A DNA stretch of 64,000 nucleotides from Pyrocephalus nanus (Eukaryota > Chordata > Aves > Passeriformes > Tyrannidae). Under the pieces are notes generated by a model. The model did not search any database. It was not told the origin of the DNA and worked only from the letters and a program-made list of their open reading frames with translations. Made by a program: the position numbers and the translations under genes. Position 1 is the stretch's first letter. Each line of letters opens with the position of its first letter. Shown here piece by piece: positions 12,001 to 24,000 of the stretch. Location: the NCBI GenBank assembly GCA_038380795.1, contig CM076259.1, positions 29,618,977 to 29,682,976 on the forward strand. The letters run 5' to 3'.

Positions 12001-15000
12001 TTTTAGCATGCTGTCTCCCCCTGGATCCAGACCAAATTTGGATCTGTCAGACTGAGTCTCAGGCTAAACTCCATCCAACTCTGTCTCCCTAAAGCTGTGT
12101 TCCCCAAAGGTACACACAGTGTGTCAGGTTCTCATTGAAATGCCAACCCTGTCCACTCTTGTTCTGTATCACAAAACATTTTTGGTTTGTGTTAGATTGC
12201 CTGTAAATGAAGAACTAATTTCACCTGTAGGCATATATATGTTGTTTTCTGAGGTACTACTTGCTTTCTAGATGACTATCTTGCTGCCCCTGCTGATTCT
12301 GAACCTCATTCTGGTGACAAGAAGAAGCCAAAACCACGGACACTTTTCCCAGAGACCTGGATTTGGGATTTGGTCTCTGTCGGGTTGGTAACAGCCTCTA
12401 CCTGCCTTCCCCAGAGACATTCCTGGAGTATTCTGACTGCTTCTTATCAAGTTCTCCTCTTCTGCTTCCTGCTGTAGGGGCAATGGACAAGCATCTCTCC
12501 AAGTTGCTGCACCTGACACCATCACGGAATGGAATGCCAACACCTTCTGTGTTGCTGATACTGGCTTTGGTTTCTCACCGCTGACCTCTCTTAGGGTCTT
12601 CCAGCCTTTCTTTGTGGATCTGTCACTGCCATACTCTGTGATCCAAGGAGAGACTTTCAGCCTAAAAGCCACTGTCTTTAACTACCTCAAGGACTGTATG
12701 CAGGTAAGTTCCTCCAAGAAAGTTCCCCCAATTACACAGCGTCTGTTGGAACAGAAACTTGAGCCCAAAGGCAACCTATGAGGTTCTATGGAGCCCTAGA
12801 TACTGGCCATAAAGCACTCACACTTTATGACCCAAAGTATTTGCTCCTTTGTGCAGTATTTGTTACTAACGCTGTCCCAACATGTGCTTGTACATCCAAC
12901 CATACTCAGATCCGCACCACCCTCACAGAGACTCCAGAACTGAAGGTGGATGCCTGTCCAAGCTGCCAGTTCACCAGCTGCCTCTGTGCCAATGAAGCAA
13001 AAACCTTTGAGTGGAATGTGACAGCCATCAGGCTGGGTGAGGTTGGGCAGAGGGATGTGTGGCAGCTGGTGGGAGGAGGGGTGGAGTTTGCCTGTGTCTG
13101 CATGTCTGGGCCTAATGCTTGTGCATACAGCTGTCTGCTTCATACTCAGCAATGTCCCCCTGCGCTCTCTGCAGGCAAAGTGAATGTCACTGTGAGCAGC
13201 ATGGCAGAAGATTCACACAATCTGTGTGGTAACGCAATTGTCGTTACACCTTTGCAAGGAGGGAGAGACACAGTGATAAAACCTCTGCTTGTGAAGGTTA
13301 GTCACATCTCAGGGTGGAGAACCCCTGGAGACAGTGGTTTGTCCCCTGGGGCAGTTAGCAAGATGCTAAGAGAAGTTTAGCCTCTTCTTTTTGGAGAGCA
13401 GACAAACTTGCTGAGACATGGTATGGTGACTTCCTTTCTTGTCTTCCCTATCTGAACTACTCTTTCTCCATCTGCAGCCAGGAGGAGTCCTGCAAGAGAA
13501 GACCCAAAATGCTTTTCTCTGCCCTTCAGGTAGGGGACAAAAATCCCTGACTGCTATTGATCATGAGAGCAGAATGGAAGGGGCAGGGCTACTGCAAATC
13601 CCAAAGGTGGGGTGAATTTGTCAGAGAAGAAGTGCTGGTGGTACCATCCCAGCCTGGGAGAACAACCACTATAATTTGTCCGTGTCTTTCTTTTACCTGG
13701 CAAAGTTTCCTGTGTTGAGGCATTTGTTTGCAAGTCTTTGGTGCTGTGACTCAATACCACATTAAGCCTCCCCTGGGTCTCCTTGAATATTACACTTGTG
13801 TGTGATGCTTCTTCCCTGGGATAAATTTCTGGGTTCTGCCTTCCTCAGATAACACCGTCTCTGAAGAGTTCTCCCTGACTCTGCCTGCAGAAGTGCTGGA
13901 GGGATCTGGCCGAGCCACTTTCTCTGTGATTGGTGAGAAAGGCTTTCCCCAGTCTTGGGTCCCCAGTGAGAAAAGCTTGCACAATGTTTAGGCCTTACTG
14001 ATGCATTGACCCCACCCCTCGTGAGATTATCTGTTATGGGTGTGATGTTGGCCTCAGAAATGCAGATCAAGTAATCTTTTCCATATTTATTCCTCCCATA
14101 TGGAATGATTCTAGGTGATCCCCAAGTGGCTGGAGGAGAAGGCACAAAATGGGGTATCGCCTCTGACTTCTGTCACTGCCATTCACCTAAATGAACCAAA
14201 ACCGTCCCTGCAGATTTCCACCTAGTTTGCCTGGGCAATTACTTTCCCTTCTTGGCACCCAGTCTGGAATGACAGCTCTCTTTACCTTTCTTTGGACCCC
14301 CTCAAGGTTCACATTCCCTCCCTCCTTCCAGAACCATGATGTCTTCCCTTTCTGTGCTGGCCTAGTCTGTTAGGGGTCACCAGAAATCTCAATCATATCT
14401 GCTCAGTTAGGAACTGACTCTTTTCTAGGATCCTAGTAGAGTTTAGAGAAGGCAGCAATCCTTTCATTTCATACTGCTTGATGTCTGTGCTTTTCCTTTC
14501 TCCTGTGTCTCCACTTCAAATCCAAGGTGACATCATGGGTCCAGCACTTCAAAATTTAGACCAACTGCTAAGCATGCCCTTTGGCTGTGGTGAACAGAAT
14601 ATGGTTCAGTTTGCACCAAACATCTTCATACTCCAGTACCTGAATAAGACTAAACAACTGAATGCAGAAATTAAAGATAAAGCACTGAAATTCCTGACAA
14701 CAGGTAAACATTGTCCTTCCTCCTTCTGATGCAAAATGAAGCTGCTATAAATCAAGATTGTTGGGCACAAGTGTGGTGGGAAGGTGAAGGGCAGGAATGG
14801 GAGCACTGCCAGAGTTGTTACAAAGAAAGGTATCACAGAGAAAAAGGAAAATGTCTCATGGAAAGAAAAGTGTGTTTCTGAAGAAAGCAGGACTTCTGTC
14901 TCTGCTGTAACCGAAGTACTAAGTCTGCTTTTTTGAGAAGGGTGTGGGTAATTAATGATTTCCTTCATTATGTGATGCATGTTTACTCCCTTATCAGTCC

Positions 15001-18000
15001 AAGGCTGACAGAAGTACCTTGTGGAAACAGGGCATCTGCTGCTATTACATGGAAGAGTGGCCTTTGGGAATCGATGGGATTTCAGTAGCTTAGTGTTTCC
15101 CCATGTTTTAGGACACATATTTTGGGGGTGTGTCAATTCTATCTAGTATAATCTGAATTTAATATTGTGCCAGTGTCTGCATCTCATGTTGTAACGTGCC
15201 TCACATTTGAGTCTGCCCGTCTACTTATCTTGCTATGCTGCAAGCTCAGCAGCTCCCCTGGATAGGATCTGAATCCCTTTCTCTCCCCCTTTCTCTCTTC
15301 TACCATGAGCATGTACTGATATCTGGGAGAGGGGAACCTACCCAAGAGAACGGTGGCAGCAGAGAGGCAAAGCAGGGGCGGACATGGAGAGGACATGGAG
15401 AGGGTGCAGGGAGAGCAAACAGATGCAGACAGCATTCTGGCCTCAGAGCTTCAAGGCATGGCCTTGTTGCTTCCTGTACATCCCATAATAAGTGTCTTTT
15501 GGAGTCCCAAGAGGGCCTAGCAGAAGTGCTGAAAAACAAATAGGGTTTCATTTTGGTCCCCTCTAGGAAATGCCTTCCTCCTCACTCCTACTGTTCTTTT
15601 TATTCACAGCAAGGGCCTGTGAGGGCTCACTGGAGCATGGGGAGACGTGAGGTGGCTGAGCATGTCACCATTCTGTAAAACAGCAGGGAAGATACCCACA
15701 GCACTTGCTCATAACAACTGCAGTAATGTAGAGCAGCTGTGTGGTGCACTTCAGTGATGCTGGGCAACTGCTTCTTGTCATGCTGTTGCTGTGGGATGCA
15801 CGGGAAATTGTGTGGGGGTGGTGTGCTTGCCTCAGTGTCTCTGACTGCAGGATCTGGTGAAGTCTCATGCTGTGAAGCCAGGATTCCCACAGCAAGGATA
15901 CAGTCTGAGACGCTACAAGTCCTCACAGTGACACAATCATGTCCTATCACCTGTTGTCACAGGTTACCAGCGTCAGCTGCTCTACAAACATGACGATGGC
16001 TCCTACAGCGCCTTTGGGAAAGGTGATGACCAGGGCAACACATGGTGAGTGACCAGAGTTGCTATTGTCACCATAAAGCTATTGTCCTTGCTGGTTCATC
16101 TCCTGGCTGTGACATGGAATTCCTCTGTGCTCTGCTCACAGGCTGACAGCTTTTGTAGCCAGGTCCTTTGGACAAGCCAGCTCTTACATTTACATTGATA
16201 AGGATCATGTGCACAGTGCTCTGCTCTGGCTGCAGAAGCACCAGCTGCCCAGTGGCTGCTTTGAGAGTGTGGGGAAGCTCTTCAACAATGACTTGAAGGT
16301 ATGGTTGCCAGTCATGGGAGTGAGAGCAGGAGGAACACAATGTGAGGCACGGGGTTGCTTCCCCCAGGCTCTTCCACTGTGCACAGTAGCACAAAGCAAT
16401 GTCCCCATGGCCTAGCACAGCCAAGGCATCTTACCAGAACAGAATGAAAAAGCATGGCCTAAACCAGCAGGCATTTCCTCTGTGAGAGGTTTTAACCTCT
16501 GCTAGGCTTTCTTCATTTTTACTCTAGCCAAAAGACAACACAGCTAATTGTGCAAAGGCACTTCAAGCTCACAGGGAGAAATATTTTTATATTTTAATGC
16601 TTCTCTAGAATACCCTGGCTGGATTCTCCCTCTTCTCATGCCTTACAAAGAATAATAATTTATGTGCTCTAATATAGGGTTCTCTGAAGACACAGTTGTC
16701 TCTCTGTCATCCAAAAAGTATGACTTCTCCAGGCTCATGGCATCCCCCAAATGATCCTGCAATATAGCTGGAAATGCACCAAACTCTTGGTGTACATGTC
16801 CTGATATTTAGGTACTGAACACTGCATATGCAGCATGGCAGTACTTGGGTTTATCGCCTTTGTAAAGGTATGAACAATCCAAACTGGTCAGATTGCAAAA
16901 TAGCTCATATTAAATACAAGGCAGGCTTATGAAAAAAAACAGGCTGCCACTTTAGCAAAGCAAAGGATTATGCTTTTTTTTTCTTAAAATTTGGGTGCAG
17001 TACAAAATAAAACCAGAGTGTACACGTAGACTGTTCATCCTTGTCTGGCTTTCATTAATTTTGCAGCTTGAGCTTTCTATTTGAACTTTTTGGGATAGGT
17101 CATGTGCCCCTGCCTGCCTTACATTTCAAAGTTTCTGCTATTCAGTGTGAACAATGCTTATTAGCATCTTAGCCCAATTTTCCCCTCTCATTTTAGACTT
17201 AGTCTTGTCTCATGTCTGAGGATCCAAACAGAACTTCCCCAAGAATTAATTAATGTTCTCTGACATGAAAAGAGGCTCCTGAAAGCCTGTTTAACACATA
17301 TTTACCTGTAGCTTCTACAGTCAGCTGAACTATAGGTAAACTTGCATAACTTCTTGTGTGCAAATCCTGCACACTTTGTTCAAGTGTACAGTTGTAACAT
17401 ATTTAATTTTTAATAAAATATATTGCTAACAGTTTGCTTCATGCCCTTCTATGAGAAGGGATGCCTAGGCTGTATGCACAACACAGCTCTGAGACTGCCC
17501 TCAACACCAGACCTTGGTGATATCCAGCAAGTATCCTTGTTTCCTGTCCAAGAATGCCCAGAAGCATGCGACTGTACTCCCTCAGATAGGTCATCCATAG
17601 GCAGTTTCAGTGACTATACGATGACAGGCAAGCTGTGGTTGGGATTGTACTTCTCTAATGATTGTCTATGTGCTTGCAGGGTGGTGTGGATGATACAATC
17701 TCATTAACAGCCTATATCACTGCTGCGCTGGTGGAACTCCATCTGGAGAAAAATGTAAGTCACATCTGAACTCTTGCAGGGATTGGGAACCAGCTCCACC
17801 ATTCATTCCTTCCCCGGCCAGTGGCTTCAGGGAGAACCCAGCCTGAGGTGCTGAAAGGTTCTGTCATTTGAACTTGGCAAGGAATTCCTAATATAAATGG
17901 CCTGATTTTCAGCAAAGCAGAAGACTTGCTTTTCCCAGCTGATCTCAGGGGAAACAATTGTCTCTGAAAATGACAATACAAGGGCTTGCAGGGAAAGGCA

Positions 18001-21000
18001 ATAGCAACTGATCAACAGAGCTAAAGGAAAATAAAAAGGCCCCCTTTCAGGTATGCAATGCCCTCCCCCCTCCCCCCAAAATAAAAGCAATGATCTACAA
18101 AATAGGTATAGACTGTTCCAGCAAAAAAGAACTGATATTCCAGGCTTAATGGTATAGTTATAAAAACAACATCATACCCCCTTAGGGTCCAAGACCTACA
18201 GCATGCAGGTTTGACAATTCTGATCCAGTGTGTTGCCAGATGCTTCCTACAGCTGGATTCTCCAGTATATTAGCAATCCCCTATCCCAGTGATATGTCCA
18301 GTCACACCTTTGCTTTTGACCCACAGTGATGTTTTGTCCACTCTACTTCATGTTCCACAGCCCTGAGATAGATCCTAGCAATAAAGTAAATCAAATATGT
18401 ATCTGGAATAGGTGTTCACAACAATGTTTTGTTTGGTCAGAGGAAATTCAGTTGGTTTGGATCCCTTTTTCAGGACACCATGTTGGATAATGCCTTACAT
18501 TGTCTTAAGAATGTCACACTTGACGAGACAAGCCTTTATGTCAAGGCTTTGATGGCTTATGTCTTCACGCTGAGTAAGGACATGGAGAAGAGAGAGCAGC
18601 TCCTGGATATGCTAGAAAAGGAAACGGGTAGGTTTTTGCTGTTGAGAAGATTTTGAGTCCTAGAGATAACAACTATGTTTAAGGTCTGACATCTTTAGCA
18701 TTTAATTTCAGTAGTCTGGGAAATGTATTTATTCTGAAATAGGCTTTTGTGTCAGAAAATCATAATGTATTGAAGCTATGAGAGCCTCTAGTTTTCTCAG
18801 ACTCGTGAAATAATTTCTAACCAAAAGCAACAGAGGTGATCCATGCTTAATTTGTGTGGTCAAAATGCTTACTTGAGCTGTGGTGCTCCTGTTAGTCTTT
18901 AGCAATTCATATATAGTACAATAGATCTTGCAGAGGAAACTTGTCTCACCATGTCTATTCAGGTGCTTATCAGGGCACTTACTTGAAGAATTCAAATCTT
19001 TTGACTGCTTCCCCACTGATTCTCTACTCAGGTCAGGGCCCTTGGGTGGATGCATCTTTGTTGCTGTGCTGCTGAGCTTTTTTCTTCTTTTTGTGTCTTT
19101 AACTTGGGAAAAATATGGGCTTCTGTCCTGAATGAGGATGCTGGGGTGGGGGGTTCAAAGCACCTAAGCCTATGGTTAAACAGTTGGTAATGTTACTGGA
19201 GTTGGTTTAAGTTCCTCCCCACATTTGTTTGTCTGGCAGTATGGTGAACTACACTGGGGGCTGAAAAATAACACAGAGGAAAAGAGGGAGAGAGGATTTT
19301 TCAGTCTGATCAGCTACCGCTGCAGAGTGCAGCTCATTGTATAGCCACTCAAGCTGCCAGCTGGTTTCACAGAATAGCTGGTGGGCAAACTCGAAGGAGT
19401 AGAATTGCACACACTGAATGCAATACTTGTCAGAGCTGCCTCTGTGATAATACAAGTGGAACAAGGAAAGAACTTTCCGCTGTGATAAACATAATGAAGT
19501 AATGAAGGTCCTCCATAGAGAACCTGAGCTATATTCTAAAGTCTTTAGGCTGTTTTTATGCAAACAAGTGATTTGGTGGTTCTTCTTTCAAAAGTGAAGG
19601 TTTTTTCTGAAAACTGACTTCGAATTTAAAAGCCTTTAAGCTTTTCATACTTGTACTATTGCAGATGTCCACACTGGCACAATTAAGTTAAATTCTTAGC
19701 TGAATTTTGGTTAGCCCCCTACTATCACTGCAGCAAAATATTTGACCAGACTCAGAGTTTTCTGTACTTCTGAGCTTGGACTTTAGGTGGGAGCCCAGCT
19801 CTTGCTTAAATTGTCCTAGCCTATGCACTGCATAGTGAGGATGCTAATGAAGTAAGTTGTGTAGTTTTGTTCCTCCAGTAGCCTGCCAGCAATACTCCCT
19901 CAAAGAGTGACCAGTTCTTGTACAATAGGTTAAAACTGACTGGAAGTGAGTCCTAGAGTTTTTCAACACAGGGGGTCCTGTTACACTAAGCTAGGTAAAA
20001 GCAGAAACAGCAAAAATGCTGAAGCTTGGAGACATAGCTTTGAATATACACAGAGCTGAATAAGACTTGGAGTGTACTTTAAACAGAGAACTTCTGTTCA
20101 GAGTTCACCAATTTCTAGGGGAATTTTTTCCTAGAGGAACTGGTTGAGGATTTGGGGTCTGGATGTATCTGTGTTTTCAAAGGAAGAAATGGAGCCTATC
20201 ATAGATCACTGGCCCTTGCAAGGTAAAAAAAACCCAAAGGGTGGATTGGCTTCTGCACTCTGAGGTGCCCCAGGAAAGCACTTGCCTTTCTGATGCTGTA
20301 CAGGGAACTGTCAGTCCTCAAAGAGTCTCACTGCAGGAGAAGCTGATGTTCATAGGGATCTACAGTTCTTCTCTTCCCTGTGTTTCTTCCCCCATCAGCA
20401 GAGCTCCTGGCATCCCATTCTGGTGGTGAAGAATCTTCTTCTATGATTGAGACAGTAGCCTATATTGTCCTGGCTCATGTCTCCAAACCAGACTCCTCAC
20501 TCAATGAAGCATCAGTGAGCAAGCTTGTGCGCTGGCTCAGTAGACAGAGAAATGCCTTCGGAGGATTTGCTTCCACACAGGTAATAAACCATGGAAAATC
20601 ATGGGAGAAAGATGCAAATCATGTTGTGCCTGGAGTGACGTGCACATCTCTCATACGCATGTCATTCTAGATCCATCCTTTGCTGGCAAACATATATGAG
20701 CCCTGCTTGGGAAGGGAAGTGCTATGGGGGAAACTCTTTTTTGTGTAGAGCAATTGGGACTACCCAGGGTCTGGGACTGCTAATCCCAGGGCTCAGAAGT
20801 TCCTTTTTCCAGGTAGCAGAAGTCATGCTGCTGCCTGTGGCATAGACCCTACCTATACACTTAATGGTGTAGAGCCCACTAGTGTCAGTGTGAATCAGGG
20901 CCATGAGGACTGTGGTCCTCCCTGCACTGCCTGAACTAGTGGGCTGGATTTTGTACTGCACAGCTCCACAGCAAAGCGACTGATTCTCTACCTTCAGGAC

Positions 21001-24000
21001 ACAGTTGTTAGCCTGCAGGCCCTCGCTCAGTATGCAGCCCTGATTCCTCAGGAGATCAGAGATGTAAAGGTGATGGTGAAAGGCAAGGAGTCTTCTCCAT
21101 TGGAGTTCCACGTGCACAGGAACAACAAGTTGGTCCTGCATCAGGCATCTCTCCTTGGTGTCCCAGGGACTTACACAGTGCAAGCAACTGGCAGCGGCTG
21201 CGTTTATGTACAGGTGCGTATATACAAGGAGCAGAGCTCTCAGGCTCTGCCTCGGGTTATTGAAGTGAGGCTTGGCTCCGAGCAGGTGCTACAGCCTCAA
21301 ATTCTGAGTAGGATTTTGCTTTCTAGGCAGAGTCATGTCAAGCTTGAAGGTACTCGGGTATACTATGTTGTCATGCTTTCCCTTCAACCATCTCTGGTAT
21401 CTTCTTAGAAATGTCTCAGCTTAGCTGTCCCATGCTACAGGGCCATGTTATTGTTAAGAGACCAGTAGATCTGAAGTCAGGAGTAATGAGACACAGAACA
21501 GTACCTGCTTCTATTTTGAATGTATGTTGCTGATGTCAAGCTTCAGGAGCTGAGCACTATATATTATGTATTCTGATGTAATATTCCTTGGGTTGTTGTC
21601 ACATGCAGAGATGAGGAACGATGTAGTACCGAGGTCTTATTCCAGTACATCAACACAACTGGTCCATCAGGAGGATACATCTTATTTTTCTGGCAGTTAT
21701 GATAGTGATTCACTTATGAGCCATTCATGCAGCAAGAAATTCAAAGTCACTCCCCGAGAAAACCTCCCTTATTGGATCACTTCTGGTCAGCCATCTTTTA
21801 CAGTACTCACAGAGAATCTGCAAGCAGTGTATAGACAAGAGGATTCAAAAAATATTTATTGTTAATGTATGTAGGAGGTAACTAGGACTCATACTACTTT
21901 GCTATTCTTGAATACAGTAAATAAGCATAAGACATCTGATGAGTACCTGCTGGCCAGGCTGTCAGTCACCAGGCAGGTGGAAGAAGATTCTCTTTGGAGG
22001 AGTGTGATCATCAGTCTTCCTGAGTTTTCCTTTTCTGATTCTTTGTTTTTTCTGTCTTTCTTTTGAGGTTTATACTTGTTTTGCCAGTATTTTATCTCTT
22101 GAGACCTAGAACTACTATTAGCATGTCAAGAGTTAACAGTTATGCTTCTTTCTCCTTGTGGGGCAGTCTTAGCTAATGTACTTTCTTACACCTTAACAGT
22201 ATTTTTTTTCCAATAAGACTGAATGAGGCCTTGTATCACAGATGGCTGAGTCTCCATGCTGAGGGGTACATTTGGCAGGTGTCTCTGATGCTATGTGCTA
22301 AACAGCATATCTCTGAACTGAAAGTGCATCTGGCTCCAACTATGTTAGCCACTGGTTATTTGTTAAAAGCTGAAGGCACGGGTAATCCTTTAGCTCACTG
22401 AGGAAAGCTTAGGGGCACTTTACAGAAATGTTTTCTCCCCCACCAGACTACTTTGTACTATAACACACCACCACCAAAAACAGAAGAGGTCTTTGTCCTG
22501 GATGTGGAAACAGTACCAAGAGAATGTGATGGAGTCAGGAAAGAGCTTGACATCCATCTGTCTGTCAGGTATGAGATCCCTTGAGGCTTCTTCTTCAGTG
22601 TAAAGAATTGGGAACTCAGTTGTATGACCAGAACCCTGTCTGTGGAAACAAAGACACAGGGATGATCTCTTCTTCTCCATAGATCCCAAAGAGATTGTTA
22701 ACTTAGAATTAAGGCCTGGAGGAGCGTGGTAATGCCCTGGCCGTGTCTTGCAGAACCACAGCAACTAGCTCAGCAGCCCCCAGAGCACTAGGAGATGAGA
22801 TGGCAGCTTTCCCAAGAGCCAGAGCTCCCACCTTGTGGGACACTTAACAGCCTGGGCTGAAGCAGCCCTGAGACGCATTAGCCTGTAGTGGGAACCTCTG
22901 CTGGAACTGGACATAGGAAACTCCAGACCCTATACATTGCATGTATCTGTCTTGGATAAGAGTCTTGATCCATAATCTCCATGCCTTACTGTCCTTACTG
23001 AAAGAGAATATTGCCACTCTCAACCTGTAACAGCAAAGGTCACTTCCATCTTTTGGAGAGAGCAACATGAAGCATTAAAACATTAACTATAACATATTTG
23101 CTGCACATTCTGTCTCCATACTGAGTGACTAGATGGGGATGATTTTTTTGTCCCTTTCTCCCTTTCTCATCAGGTATACATGTTACTGAGCTCTCATATC
23201 ACTGTAGAGCAGGGCAAAGTTTGGAAGTGTCCATTAGTATTTCCTAGAAATGCTGTGATGCTTTCCACTTCTAATATGCTTCTCTCCTGACTCTTTTCAG
23301 TTATGTAGGGGACCGTGGGACCAGTAACATGGCCCTAGTGGAGGTGGAGATGCTGTCAGGGTTCATTCCTGTGCAGAGCTCTGTGAAAGAGGTAAGACTT
23401 TTCCTTTGGCCGTCCTTGAAGATAGCAAAATCTGTTTTCCAGATGTAGCTCAGCCAGAAATATCCAAACATGTAAGAATTGCTGAAGAATGGTAACTACT
23501 TATCTTACTAAAAATTAAGTAAAGTAAGCAAGTGCAAATATAGAGGACTATTTCACAAGGCAATTTTCCACTTGCACTGCTGATTGTGCAGTTTTTCATG
23601 TTGAGTAGTAAGGACTGCACTTGCAGAAAGAAGTTAGAGAGGAGCTGAAAAGCACCTAGTTAGAATCGCCTGGGATGCATTGAGACCCTTTGCAGTTGCC
23701 GGCGCCTTTTTAAGGGATATTCCATAAAGTGGTGTTGAATCTCTTAGGGCTGTCCAATGGCATGCTCCATTGTTCCTGGCGTTAGCTAGGAGGATCCATT
23801 GCTACAAGTACTCAAAGTAGGAACATGGCTCAAGGACACTTGATCCAAACCTGAAAAAATATTTTCTAAAGCCTGTTGTGCTCCCAACAATCTCAATGCC
23901 ATTATAGCTGAGGAACAGAGGCCTGACTAGTCCCCTGACGAGGCTTAGTGCTTTAGTCAACAGTGGTTCACTGACAAATACCAAACTTGGTGTGAGACAG

